Shown: positions 34,783 through 46,859 of the stretch, one piece after another | Layout: every line of letters starts with the position of its first letter | Numbering within the stretch: position 1 is the first letter of the stretch | Assembly (NCBI GenBank): GCA_018340375.1 | Contig: JAFFJZ010000046.1 | Span: 1,054,001-1,118,000 of the forward strand | DNA: 64,000 bases | Direction of reading: 5' to 3' | Origin: Gonatopus flavifemur | Lineage: Eukaryota; Arthropoda; Insecta; Hymenoptera; Dryinidae | Position numbers and translations under genes: made by a program | Notes under the pieces: model-generated | Databases searched by the model: none | What the model was told of the DNA's origin: nothing | Seen by the model: the letters and a program-made list of their open reading frames with translations, nothing else

Positions 34783-36122
34783 GTAAGTATTTCTAACAAC
34801 TGAACCCCAAATCTGATATCAAGAATCCTATTCTTATCGAAATTCTGTGCGTAGACACTAAATTTCAAACTCCTCTCCGGATAACGTGCACAGCCACCAT
34901 ATCCAAAATCAGAGATAGGGTGCAATAGACACTATATCTCATCTATTCTAACGAGATTTTTGCGTTAGACACTCAATCTCAAAATCTTTTCTAATTTTTT
35001 CCAAACGAGATACTGTGCAATAGACACTATATCTCGTGTCCTTTATTTCAAATCTATTCTAACGAGATTTTGTGCGTTAGACACTCAATCTCAAAATCTT
35101 TTCTAATTTTTTCCAAACGAGATACTGTGCAATAGACACTATATCTCATGTCTTTTACTTCAAATCTATTCTAACGAGATTTTGTGCGTTAGACACTTAA
35201 TCTCAAAATCTTTTCTAATTTTTTCCAAACGAGATACTGTGCAATAGACACTATATCTCGTGTCTTTTATTTCAAATCTATTCTAACGAGATTTTGTGCG
35301 TTAGACACTCAATCTCAAAATCTTTTCTAATTTTTTTTTTCAAACGAGATACTGTGCAATAGACACTATATCTCGTGTCTTTTATTTCAAATCTATTTTA
35401 ACGAGATTTTGTGCGTTAGACACTCAATCTCACGTTCACTTCTATCGCTATTTTTCTTCCAACTGAAATAATATGCCAATCCACACTCGAACTCTCCTAA
35501 TCTATACCTTGATATCAGATTGAATTGAACTGATTATATAATCACATTAGATATCCCCTCAATTACTTGAACCCAACTTTTGTCTATTTTTGAATATCGT
35601 TTTTCTGACCTCTTTCCAAATTTCTTCTTTTTAGTGACGCGAACGATCGAACAAATATTGAAAAAACAAAAAATTATTAAAAACGCCATATTGCGGAAAC
35701 AAAAGAAGATTAACACCGAAGGGGACAAACTAGGAAAAAAGGCCTTATATTCCATTAGAAAAGGAATTAGGAGACAAACTGAGAAATATACCGCGTTATT
35801 AGAAGAATATAAAAAACTTTTAGCAACAAATCCGGAACCACAAATAAAAAATGAATCTATAGATAAAACCACTAATAATTCAGTTCATCGAACAAAAATT
35901 GTTCATCGTCCACCTAAACCACGTTTACCTGAACGATGTATAGATTGTATTAGAATAGGTCAAGAATTTCTAGATTGTAATACTTGCAAAAATTATGGTA
36001 TTTTGTATAGTAAGTTAAGTATTGAGGAAATAGATTCCGTTAAATTCTCATCTAGAGAGAGAAAAGAAATATTATCAATTAAATATTTCGGTGATACTTG
36101 TGAAAATGTATCAAATTTATAA
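34783..36122 (+). CDS. Unknown 162-aa protein with spliced start codon
   Basis: A GTAAGT donor at 34784 and a pyrimidine-rich TTCTTCTTTTTAG acceptor ending at 35634 define an 851-bp intron. Joining them makes ATG from base 34783 and bases 35635-35636, in a favourable CAACC-ATG context. The frame then runs open to TAA at 36120-36122. The product is lysine-rich at the N-terminus (QILKKQKIIKNAILRKQKK), probably helical, then has a polar linker and a proline-basic stretch (HRPPKPRLPE). It continues with a cysteine cluster CIDCIRIGQEFLDCNTC, possibly zinc-binding. AATAAA lies at 36146. A TATA box precedes exon 1. I do not recognise the family; no transposon ends were seen nearby. Splice junctions are inferred from consensus only. 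Confidence 0.5.
34870..35445. repeat. Intronic minisatellite, ~112-bp unit, five copies
   Basis: ACGAGATTTTGTGCGTTAGA recurs at 34951, 35062, 35174, 35286 and 35401, giving periods of 111, 112, 112 and 115. Each unit is a pair of related half-units: GAGATTTTGTGCGTTAGACACTCAATCTC-like and GAGATACTGTGCAATAGACA-like, each bounded by GAGAT/ATCTC. The array fills most of the candidate intron. Confidence 0.92.
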
Positions 36123-36145
36123 TATCAAAGAAATTGTAGTTTTAA

Positions 36146-36151
36146 AATAAA
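36146..36151 (+). terminator. Polyadenylation signal AATAAA
   Basis: AATAAA 24 bases after the stop codon of the 162-aa frame; a short 3' UTR would end near 36165-36180. Confidence 0.5.
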
Positions 36152-36419
36152 TTAACATTGTAATCTCCTAATTTGAAATTTCCTCCTCTAATTTCTCCCA
36201 CTTTCCATTTCTCCCGGTCCATTAATTAACAATCAATCTATTAGAATCAGTGAAGAAATTCCCATGAATTTCAATTCTGATTTGTGTCGGAGAAAGGAAT
36301 TTTCGTTCTAGCGAAATCCCTGGACGTGACAATATGATGCAAATTTTGAAAAGCACTCTTGAAAAATGTGTATTTCAGGGGGGGAAAATCTGTCAAAAAT
36401 TTTAGTTATTTTTGTAAAA

Positions 36420-36610
36420 GAAAATAAAAAAAAATATTTCATTTTTATCTTTTCACCAACATCCCTAAACTCCGCAACATTTTGGGATTGCTCGTTGTAC
36501 TGATGAGAAATTATTATGCACCTTCGAGGAATCGAACCGCTGTAAACGACCTACCTGAACGCTGATCTACATAACCTATGCCTAATCGACCTGAGCTAAA
36601 CCGACACTTG
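36420..36610 (-). repeat. tRNA-derived SINE-like sequence
   Basis: On the minus strand TAGCTCAGGTCGATTAGG (36598-36581) fits a pol III A box, and GGTTCGATTCC (36538-36528) is a perfect B box. No closed acceptor stem could be drawn and the A-B distance is about 45 bases, so this is more likely a SINE head than a tRNA gene. The downstream body ends in an A/T run near 36420. Confidence 0.45.
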
Positions 36611-37190
36611 TGTCTGTGGCAGGAAAAGTCGCAACAGGTGTTTCTGGAGTACCTCGGTTGATTTCCTATAGAACCATGTGTTACAATAATAATCCAATCA
36701 GACTTGATGAATTTTCGAATCATTGTAATATTAGGGATAGCAAAGTATTGAAAATGATGTTATGATATGCTAGTGGATAGAATTTGATTCCGGCGTTGAC
36801 AAATTTCCAATCCATGTAATTTTCTAACCTCAAAATTTTTGAATCACACATACTTATATGATATATGTACTGTAAGAGGTTATATAATTTTCTCAATAAA
36901 ACGAATTGAACTCACAATTATTGATGTATAATTTCATTTGAAGTGAATTGTGAATATGGAAGTGAATTTAATTCAATGTATATTAAATCGGCGCCCAAAG
37001 TTTCTATTTTTTGCAATGCTTTGGTTTGGGTCTGTATCCAAACTTTTGTTTACTTTCAAGATCATTATTTCATTCTCTTGGAAATTTACAGAATTCCCTT
37101 ATTGAAAGTGATTGTGCTGATCTGGAATACCTTTAGTTCTGTATGATACTAATAATTGATAATCCTAGTTGTCATTAGTGAATACCGCAT

Positions 37191-38912
37191 ATCTGAGTCA
37201 CTGTGTTTGATACCATGTATTGATGAACAATAGTGAGTATACCCTGTAACAATGAACAATACTGGATATAGTTGATCAATACCAAGTATCGATGAACAAT
37301 ATTGGATGTAGTTGATGGATACCATGTATTCATGAACAATATTGGATACAGTTGATCAATGGAAAAATTGGATATGGTTGATCGATACTACATATCCTTG
37401 TAGAAGATCATATTTAGGTTGTTTGAACTGTATATATGAACCTTAATGTTGATTTCATTTATGGAAATTGCAATTGTAGATCTCTTTCAATTTCATGGAA
37501 CTATTTTTAATGAAATCTTACGGAAGCTTTTCAAATTGATATTTCAGTACTGGATGTACTGAAAATCATTCCAGTACTTAGGGTTGATTTTCTACAAAAG
37601 AGTTCGTTTTTTGTGATTTCTTGAGTTATACGAAAAATGTTTACAAAACCCAGTAATTTTACACTTTTGAATCATGAAACATTTATTCTGATACATAGTT
37701 TAAAGTGTTTTGTCTTTTCAGATACCCAAGAACGTGTCAAACAAAACATGTTATTCGAAGTATCTACATTTCATTGAAAACATGTCATTCAATGGAATAT
37801 TTTGATCACAGTCTTCTTGTATTGTAAGAGTCCCTTTCAGATTCATATACTCTTAAAAAATACATTGAAAATCTAAATTATTCTTTGACTCATCCTCTTT
37901 TCATGGGCTTTTTCAATGGCTTATGTATATGTTTATTGATCGCATAACACTAATATACAACTATCCAATTGTGAAATATAACACCTTTTCATGTATACAT
38001 CTCATACATCTGTACCGTTTACTGTGAAACATTCATTATATTTCGAACATTTATCACAATTAATGAAATTATTATACATGATTCAATCTAACATAAACGA
38101 GATATACTGAATGTTCCATAATGAAGGCCACAAATATATGAGATGGATACATGAAAAGGTTATCATTTTACAATGAAATTGGATAGTTGTATATTAGTGT
38201 TATGCGATTAATAAACATATACATAAGCCATTGAAAAAGCCCCTGAAAAGAGAATAAGTCAAAGAATAATTCAGATTTTCAATGTATTTTTTAAGAGTAT
38301 ATGAATCTGAAAGGAACTCTTACAATACAAGAAGACTGTGATCAAAATATTCCATTGAATGACATGTTTTCAATGAAATGTAGATACTTGGAATAAAATG
38401 TTTTGTTTGAAACCTTCTTGGGTATCTGAAAAGACAAAACACTTTAAACTATGTATCAGAATAAATGTTTCATGATTCAAAAGTGTAAAATTACTGGGTT
38501 TTGTAAACATTTTTCGTATAACTCAAGAAATCACAAAAAACGAACTCTTTTGTAGAAAATCAACCCAAAGTACTGGAATGATTTTCAGTACATCCAGTAC
38601 TGAAATATCAATTTGAAAATCTTTCGTAAGATTTAATTAAAAATAGTTTTATGGAATTGAAAGAGATCTACAATTGCGATTTCCATAAATAAAATCAACA
38701 TTAAGGTTCATACATACAGTTCAAACAACCTAAATATGATCTTCTACAAGGATATGTAGTATCGATCAACTATATCCAATTTTGTTCATCGATCCAGGGC
38801 ATGTATCCAATATTGTTCATGAATACATGGTATCGATCAACTACATCCGATATTGTTTGTTGTTACAGGGTATACTCACTATTGTCCATGAATACATGGT
38901 ATCAGACACCGT
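37191..38912. mobile_element. 1.7-kb palindromic (fold-back) element
   Basis: The left arm (37191-38010) and right arm (38145-38912) are inverted copies with low divergence, around a 130-bp centre. Ends are CACTGTGTTTGATACC on the left and CACGGTGTCTGATACC read from the right. Inside each end lie repeats of GATACCATGTATT-ATGAACAATA-TGGATA-AGTTGATC. No reading frame was recognised and a matching target duplication could not be fixed. The CAC-GTG ends resemble Transib heptamers, but the 5-bp flanks differ. Confidence 0.8.
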
Positions 38913-38924
38913 GACTAATGAGGT

Positions 38925-39180
38925 ATGAGACATGAGGTATTGGCTAATGACACTCATGTAAGGGATTCTAGTGTACCAGCGACAGCCAATCAGATAACAG
39001 TAAGCGGGACAACGTCTGATTGGAAGACTCGTAGAACGAAGAATGGCTCAAATAGAGACCGCTCATCGAGTCGAGGAGACTCGCTCGCAAGTATTCGCAC
39101 GAACATGATTGTAATACAAACAACGCTCGAATAAACGTCTTAAGTTTACGTTTTCGCTATTCCTTCCCCCCCCATCACAT
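38925..39180 (+). other. Possible solo-LTR-like segment
   Basis: Less AT-rich than its surroundings, with ACAGCCAATCAGATAACAG, an AATAAA at about 39130 and a following T-rich stretch, as in LTR retrotransposon LTRs. No paired LTR, primer-binding site or internal region was found. From 39180 to 40690 I see no gene. Confidence 0.2.
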
Positions 39181-40689
39181 TTCTTTTCCACTCACCCTGT
39201 CTTTGACCAACCTACACCTAGGATTATCAATTATTGGTATCGTATAGAACTAAAGGTATTCCAGATCAGTACCATCACCTCTAATGAGAAAATTCCATAA
39301 GTTTCCAGGAGAATGAAATAATTATCCTGAGAGTAAAGAAAAGTATAGATGAATATTCAAAACCAAGCATTGCAAAAAATAGAAAATCTGAGCATTGATT
39401 TGATATGAATAAGCTGGGGTATTTTACTCTAAGACAGGTGATATTTTAATTCACAAATAGGTGAAGTATAATTCACTCTCTACTCACGAGTGATACTTTT
39501 CATTCTAGTTTGAAAAGTGGAGAGATTCATTCTACTAAAGTGATCTTGTCACTCTTGGAGAGTGAAAATGCTAATGCATTTTACATTGGGAGTGGAAATT
39601 TCACTTTTGGAAATTTAGTGGGTATACTGTAGTAAGAACTACAACTCTTCACTTAGAATATAGATGCAATTATAAGGAATTACCTCTTGAGTCTTGGAAT
39701 GAATACAAAGTTATTTGCACTTATGAAATATGCCAATATTGTTGCTCAATTCCTACTCATTCTTAAAGTTAATCCATCAAAAATGTCCCCTCTTCTGATA
39801 AAAAGTGCAAGGAAAATTTTATTCAATTCAAGATTGAAAAGCTCATGTCTCTTCATTCAATTTATACCTGGAGTGAATACTTGTAATTATCAGTAGAGAA
39901 GATTTTACTCTATTATTATTAATTAGTTCAGATAATCAAATACTGATGAGTAACTCATTAGTTTGTCCCAATCAATGCTAGTTGGATCCAACTTATCAGT
40001 TATTGACTAGCCCCTTGCAAGTTTTTCCTAATTGGTCCTTCCTTCTCATCGGTCATAGGGAAGAATTTGTAACATTTTTACCAGGGTCCTATTGAACGTG
40101 CAGAATGAGAATTTTAATGTGAATTTATTACATTCAGTAGGAACGAATGGGTTATATTAACCACGGTTGAAGCACACTTTCAGATGATCTGACATGTCTT
40201 GCGAATTATATATTCCATCCCTGTAACTTCCCCAAGACACAGATCTTTGAGGTGAAATTCACGTTCATTATATGTCCATTTATGTTCAAGGAATGTTCGG
40301 ACCATTCAATGTCCGGACGTTCAATGCACCTCCACTGAATATTCTTTGGACCTTCGTGTTTTTCTGGAGATACAAACTATGACCGTAGAATTTTCTTGTA
40401 CGCCTGTTCAAAATATCTCATTGAATCCACTGATTCCGATGCAGATTCTATTGGTTCAATGAAATTCTTTAAGCAGGAGTACTTGAACGAATTAAGTTTT
40501 CAATCCGTGCAACATCAATTTTGGTCCGATGTGTTCCAATTTGGTCAGTAGAAACAATGCACACTATGAGATTATAAAAATTTGTATAATGAAAGTCGCC
40601 AATTATTTGATTCTATATCAGAATTGATATTTTTCTCAATTCAGGCCTATAATCATTATCGGTATATTATTATATTATTATGATTGTGA

Positions 40690-40910
40690 TTTTGATTTTC
40701 AGGATATCTAAAAGATGGCTCTTATGGAATCTTTGAAAACACCTTAGAAATAAAATCTATTAGACATCTTTAAGATAACTTCAAGAGACTTCTTGGAAAT
40801 GTCTTCAGTGAGACATCTAAAAGAAGTCTATAACTTGTCTTTCAGAAATGTCGAAAAGATGTCATTTCTTAGACATCTTTTAGATGTCTTTAAGATGTGT
40901 ATGTTTATTG
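40690..40910. repeat. Short repeats of AGACATCTTTTAGATGTC
   Basis: About eight imperfect copies of TAGACATCTTTAAGAT/AAGATGTCT in both orientations. Non-coding. The following stretch to 41465 holds a 102-codon minus-strand frame (41188-40880) that I cannot assign. Confidence 0.6.
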
Positions 40911-41544
40911 GGTACGGACAGGATCAAACCTGGTGGAATCGATAGTGGAGATGGTCCAGATGGAGGGAAATAAAATTCGCAACTCGTACCTGTTGTGGGG
41001 GAAAGATTATTAGCAATAAACAATTTTTCAACTTCGTCTTTTCTCTTATTCCGATGGATATCTCGGTGACAGTTCGAGATATCGAGACATTGTGCGAGAC
41101 CTTTTTTGCAGGGAAATAAATTCTCTGAAAGTTGAGTGATATTCATTTCTGCCGTAACTCTCTTCGTTTTGACGCTACTAGGTCTCAAAGTTGGAATGTT
41201 TTATGTCAAATTTGACCCGTTTTTCGGTGAATCCACTTTGATGAACAACTTGAAAACAACGAACTTAGAGTTGCTGAATCGATTCAGCAAAATTTAGAGG
41301 ATAACAAGACACCTGGAGGATCATTTTCATATGGATTGAAGATTTTTTGCGGTACGTTTTGTTTATTTACAAGCCATGTGAAAATTAATTTCGCAAAAAC
41401 GCGTTTTTTTCAGTTTTTCAAAGTATTCACCCATTTGAAGGACCCCAAGACGAAAATCCCCGACTCACAGTGGGGCCTAATGCCAAAAAGCTGGACAAAA
41501 TTATAAGGGGCTCTCAAATTCGCTTGCGACTTCGTACTCGGGAA

Positions 41545-41970
41545 GTTTATGGGGTCACTGATTACGAATCCGTTGTCAGAATTTCAAAATTCAAAATGGC
41601 GGATCCAATATGGTGGAATGAAATCGAGAAGATCATCGGATTTTCTTCAAACTCGGCATCCAGGAGTTTTTGGGGTCACCAATTACGAATCCGTTGTCAA
41701 AATTTTGAAATTCAGAATGGCGGATCCAATATGGTGGACAAAAATTAAGAAAATCATCGCATTTTCTTCAAACTCGGTACTCAGGGGTTTCTGTGGTCGC
41801 TGATTACGAATCCACGGTCTGAAATTAAAAATTAAAAATAACGGACCCAATATAGCGGACGAAAATTGTAAAAATCATCGGATTCCCTTCGAACTCGGTA
41901 CCCAGGGGTTTTCGGGATCGCTGATCACGAATCCGTTGTCAGAATTCCGAAATTCAGGATGGCGGATGCC
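41545..41970. repeat. Transib B 3' subterminal array, four ~120-bp units
   Basis: GGGGTCACTGATTACGAATC-type units begin at about 41551, 41671, 41791 and 41908. Each holds CAAAATGGCGGATCCAATAT-like and AACTCGG-CAGGGGTTT segments. Confidence 0.88.
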
Positions 41971-42213
41971 AAAAATCAAAACTGCATTCATAACTTAATA
42001 TTAAACAAGAACTAAACGGCCCATTTTGTTGTTCCTATTATGATTATTATTATTATTATTTCCAACATTGAATCATTATTAATATAATTGTCGAATGATA
42101 TTAACACACCAAATGTGTTAAATCGAAAGATATATACATTCACAATATATACAATAATATAAAAAACTGAAATCGTAATGGTTTTTACTTTTGCCACACT
42201 TTTTTTACTCAGA

Positions 42214-44922
42214 TCAGTCTTCTTCTTCACTCTCAGAGGAAGATAATGGGAAAGTTACGTTGTCTTTATCAAGTATATCCGGAGTTTTGATCAGGCTCAA
42301 CACGTCTCTAGGGAGAAACTTTAGTTTTTTCTTGGGCAACTGTCTTTTACTGGATAACATTGGATCAGAACTCAAAAGGAACCATTTAAAAATGTCTTCA
42401 TTCGTTTTTTCTCTACTGCATTCCCTGGAGTGATGCTCTCGGTACCTTTGGAAATGAATGTTGTTAAGATATTTGAATATAATTATGTATTCATCGACAC
42501 CGTTAAAGCTTTTGATCTCAACATGACAAGCAAAATCAAGGAAAAACAAAAAGCAGCTGCACTTTGGGGTCATCAGTATAAAGTTTTGAATAAATCCTCT
42601 AATTCATAAGTTTACTTGATTCTCAAAATTGTTTTCTAGTCTATGAATTGATGTTTCCAGAGGATGAACAATGTGGCTTATTAATAAAAAAAAGTATATG
42701 AATATTCATAATTCCCCGAATTCCTTACCAGAACAAAACAATCTTCGCGAACATATATTCTCGTGGTTACCATAAATATATAGTTTGCCTAGTAGTCAAA
42801 AACGTATTGTGCAATGTATCAAACTGATTGCAGTACTTGAGAAGTCAAATTTTTCCCTTCAAAGTGTCGAGTCCACTGTGACAAATATAGACTATTATTA
42901 AGCGATATACATCATTTTCACCTTTTAAAATCTTTGTTACGAGCCTCTTGTGCTTCCTCAGTCAATTGGCCTATAGGTAGAAGAGCAGATGCAATGATTT
43001 CAGGTCCGTGGATCAAAAACTTGTGCATCGTAGGTGACATTGGGTACCACGGATATTTTGTCGCGTAGTAGCGTGCCGTGTCTAAAGCGTAACTCCGAAA
43101 CTTTCCAACGTCTATTTCATGGCCACTTGAAACGGTAGCTAATACTACATGAAGTCGTTGTATTAGGTTGACATCCACTCCTGTGATTTCGGCAGAAACT
43201 TCGGGTTGTGCGAAAAATCGCCTAGCGGTATTCCCATCATTTGAGTTCCCAAACCCTGGCTTAGGAACATCGACAATGAGGCCACATTTTTCTTTAAAAC
43301 TTTTCTGTACAACCTTTTTTCGTTCTTCCACCAAAGCTTCATCTTGTTTTCGTGCTTGCCACCTCTGAATAGGTAGCTTATAAGAAGAATGCAGGAGGCC
43401 CTCAAAAAATCGTATCCAGCCGTGTAGACAAGACAAACCAAACTGGAGGTTTTCGGTTTTGACCGGCCTGGATACTATATCATCAATTTTGTTGAATTCC
43501 TTAGATGTGGCACCACATATATAGCATTTCTGGGTATAGGTTGTCTCAGTTATGGCATTGCATACCTTCCCGTCCACCATAGAAAAAATCATCTCATGTT
43601 TCACTGAAACATGTTTTTCATCAGTTCTGAAAGAGGTAGCCCTCAGATTTTCTATTTCATTATCAACCCCTAGCTTCTCTGCAACCGAAACTTCAGTTGA
43701 TTCTTTCACGAACTCTGTTTTGATTGGCCTACAAAATCTGGTTGATGATGGCCTTGGATTCTGCCAAATTATTTTTGAATTGCAGTGTAGGCGGAGAGGC
43801 ACAAGTGAAGTAATGAACACAGCGGAATCACTAGCTTCCGAACTTTGATATGCTTGTTTGTATGAGGAGTGGCCAGAGCTCCCATCAAACCCCCATTTGG
43901 AAATAAGTACCAGGTTTTGTAACTCTTCATCAGATGAAGTTGAAAAAACCGAATTCTGTAGCTTCAAAATACGTGTAGCTGTGTGATCAAGAAGTGCTTG
44001 TAGTTGCACAACAGCGCAGGTTTCTGTTATTTGAATAAATTCCTTGTCGGGGAAACACATGCGTTTGGCCAGTTGAATTTTTTTATAAGGTGGGAATTTC
44101 TGCGGATCAGCTTCACGCAATAAGCAGTACTGATGTTTTGAGAGCTCGGCATCTACTAGGAGAGCTAGAGCATCTTCATCATTCAACATCTTTGGCTCAT
44201 TTCGCTTGGAAGTTTGATAACCTTTCATATACATTTTGGCAAGCTCAGGATCAGAAGATGTAACATCCTTCACAATTTTTGCGGCTTCGATCTGTCCAGA
44301 CGCTCTCAAACACATTTGTGTGACGTAAGACAGCTCTGAGATAGGAGTATTTACTCTGATATTCTCCGTTTTCCTACGTTTCGTTCTTTCTGAACATCCG
44401 TTGAATTCAACAAGAGGTCTTCCCACTTGCGTGTGAACAGTTACAGAATGGGGATTCCTGAAAGTACAAAACACTACCTCTTGTTTTAACCATTCTTCAT
44501 TATTTTCAAGAAATCGTTCTTCGATCCTTTGAGAATATTCCCATCTCTTTTTAAATACACATTCAAGAGTAGATAAAAGGTTAGAGATCTCTGTAGTTTT
44601 GTTATCCGGACAACACGTTATCTCGATGATTTTTCTTTGAAGGAAAGTGAACTTTTCATCCAACGTAGGTAGAGGACTGCTCCTCAAAATATCGCACATC
44701 TCTCTCCGAGTCATAGATATTGAATCATCTTTGAAATCTACAAACGTTGTAGAATTCGATAAAATTCGCTACAGAAACCCCATGTGTTCCTAAAAATTTT
44801 CCTAATTTTCTTGGGTTGGATTCAACCCTCTTAAGCTAATTTTTTTTGCAGTGAACTGTTCAAATTAAACTACTAAGAAAATATAGGTTGTTGAAACACT
44901 CACCTATGGCAGCGGAATCCAT
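42214..44922 (-). CDS. Transib transposase, copy B (three exons, 688 codons)
   Basis: Exon 1 is 44922-44904 (ATGGATTCCGCTGCCATAG, GTGAGT donor). Exon 2 is 44737-42922 and exon 3 is 42445-42214, with consensus GT and AG at both introns (166 and 476 bp). The joined frame is open. Motifs: KWGFDGSSGHSSYKQ (candidate catalytic Asp 291), MVDGKVCNAITE (Asp 395), QKCYICGATSKEF, GLSCLHGWIRFFEGLLH, GNSNDGNTARRFF (from 508), YPWYPMSPTMHKFLIHG and LTEEAQEARNKDFK, whose Glu 600-604 cluster should hold the catalytic Glu. Exon 3 adds YREHHSRECSREKTNEDIFK and an acidic tail SSSESEEED. This is the Transib/RAG1-core order, a DDE enzyme that cuts at the heptamers. Catalytic assignments are by motif comparison. 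Confidence 0.92.
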
Positions 44923-45589
44923 CTCATTTGGAATTGTATGTTAACATTGAATGATTTCAAAAAACGAAAAATATTCACCAAGCTTCAAACTTGCACGCGG
45001 AAAAAAGTTTACGGTAACGATTACTCGCAAGAGTAAGAATTCGGTGACAGCTATTGCACAATTGTGATAAGCACCATTTGAAATCAGACCGATTACAACC
45101 AACTATTTACGTTGCCATGGAAACGATAGGTTAACATAAGAACGATCACCAAATCGCGAGTCATGATTCAGTTCACGAAAAGAAAAGAGATATCAATACT
45201 TGAATAACATTTATAAACATTTAGGAAAATGACGGTTACTTTAGGGAAAAAGAGCATCGCTGAAGAATGTCAGCAGTGAAGTTACCAAAAATTCGTAGTA
45301 ATAATACTAAATGTTGGTAGTTTTATTGTCATTTCCCATAGTGAATTCATCAACTCATAGTAAATTCACTACGAATATTCTCCAGCAATACTGTTTTTCT
45401 CTCAATGGTCCATCATCTTCCTCAATATCAATGATTTCTGGCTTTTGTGTACCCTAAGCTCGCGATGAGAAGAAGAACGAATGGTAATCAATCTCATACA
45501 GTTTTCCTCGTGCAGCAAATGTACACTGGAAATAAAACACATACTAACGTTGAGATAAAATTCAAAGCGGATCTACTGAATTCTGAGTT

Positions 45590-46065
45590 TTGTGTCCACC
45601 ATATTAGATACGCTATCTGTGATTCTTGGAATTCGACAACTGATTCGTAATCAATGACCCCACAAAACCCTGGATACCGAGTTTAAAGGGAATCTGATGA
45701 TTTTTTCAATTTTTTTCTGCCAAACTGGATCCGTCATTCTGAATTCCGGAATTCAGACACTGGATTCGGAATCAGCGACCTTACAAACCTCAGGGTACCG
45801 AGTTTGAAGGCAATCCGATGATTTTTTCAATTTCCATCCGCCATATTGGATCCGCCATTTTGAATTTTGAAATTCAAACAACGGATTTGTAATCAGCGAC
45901 CTCAGAAACCCCTGGGTCACGAATTTGAAGGAAATCCGATGATTTCTTTCAATTTTCGTCCGCCATATTGGATCCGCCATTTTGAATTCCGAAATGAAGA
46001 CAACGGATTCATAATCAGCGACCCCACAAACTTCTGCATATCAAGTTTCAGACGGATCTAAGGAC
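45590..46065. repeat. Transib B 5' subterminal array, four ~120-bp units
   Basis: AATCAGCGACC-type cores at about 45650, 45768, 45889 and 46011, in inverted orientation to the array at 41545-41970. Confidence 0.88.
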
Positions 46066-46859
46066 TCCTCATCACTCCGTCTAATTTTTTGTCATTTCCT
46101 GCACAAAAACATGGTGGAATTGCTTAGGGGCAGACATGGGCAGCCGTTTTTTTTTCTGATGTTTAGGTAAGAGTCCCATCTACCACCTCCAATAAGTTAA
46201 ACGACGTAATTTTGCGTAATTCTCTACTATTCCTTCAAAAACCAAACACATTTTCTCATTTATAGATATAGAAATTACATCCAATCATTGCTCTGTCAGT
46301 ATTTTCCACTCATCAAATTGATATTCTCTCAATTTTGAGTGTATTCTACATAGTTTAAGTAATAGACTCCAATTTGAAGAAGTTGAATCGGTTCATTTTT
46401 CGAGACACAGCGTCTTTTTGAACATGCTCGTTATTTTACTGTCTTTCAATCACGCGGATTATACTTCAAGGAGGGTATTTTGCAACTGGTACACAAGGGC
46501 AGGGGGAGGGGATCAGATCTTCTTATATCAGAATTCCAATACTTGGGACATCACCTTACTTATCCCAAGGGTCAAATATCCCCAACTACAAACTTCATTT
46601 TTGGGGTTTTGGCCAGCTTTTTGGCATTTGGCCCTACTGTGCGACTGGATCTCATAGGGAAGGATGGAACTAACAAATTTGAGCCCTTGAAATTTTGTTG
46701 TCAAATACACCCCTTCGCTGTTATTTAACGACAAAGGTGACCCCTTTTGGAAAAGCGCATATATCTCTTCACAGGGGAACATTTTTACGGCCGGAGATAC
46801 TCTATTCTTCCAACATCCCAAAGTACTCAAAAAGTGCAAGAAGAAAAATTGTTGAAAAT

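Larger units (their letters stand above)
41466..46641 (-). mobile_element. Transib DNA transposon, copy B (5.2 kb, apparently complete)
   Basis: Left end CACAGTGGGGCCTAATGCCA and right end (reversed) CACAGTAGGGCCAAATGCCA. CGACT flanks both sides (41461-41465 and 46642-46646), a perfect 5-bp duplication. The transposase gene lies on the minus strand with three exons. Arrays of the 120-bp subterminal unit sit inside both ends, four units each. The right heptamer has one change (CACAGTA). Copy C (49804-55342) is the same family in opposite orientation, so the two form a giant inverted repeat. Structure and gene suggest a young, possibly mobile element. Confidence 0.94.

Noticed and set aside
34870..35445. 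CRISPR-like array
   Set aside because: Repeats are contiguous with no unique spacers and the context is eukaryotic; it is a minisatellite.
36528..36598. Functional tRNA gene on the minus strand
   Set aside because: A and B boxes are present but no acceptor stem or clear anticodon arm can be formed; kept only as SINE-like.
40880..41188. 102-codon minus-strand gene
   Set aside because: No family motif, no promoter or splice context; cannot be separated from a chance frame.
41466..41470. Transib B and C as products of one inverted duplication
   Set aside because: They have separate target duplications of different sequence and the flanking DNA is not duplicated.
42214..44922. A RAG1 gene of the host
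   Set aside because: It is bounded by CACAGTG-type inverted ends and a 5-bp duplication and has sibling copies; it is a Transib transposase.
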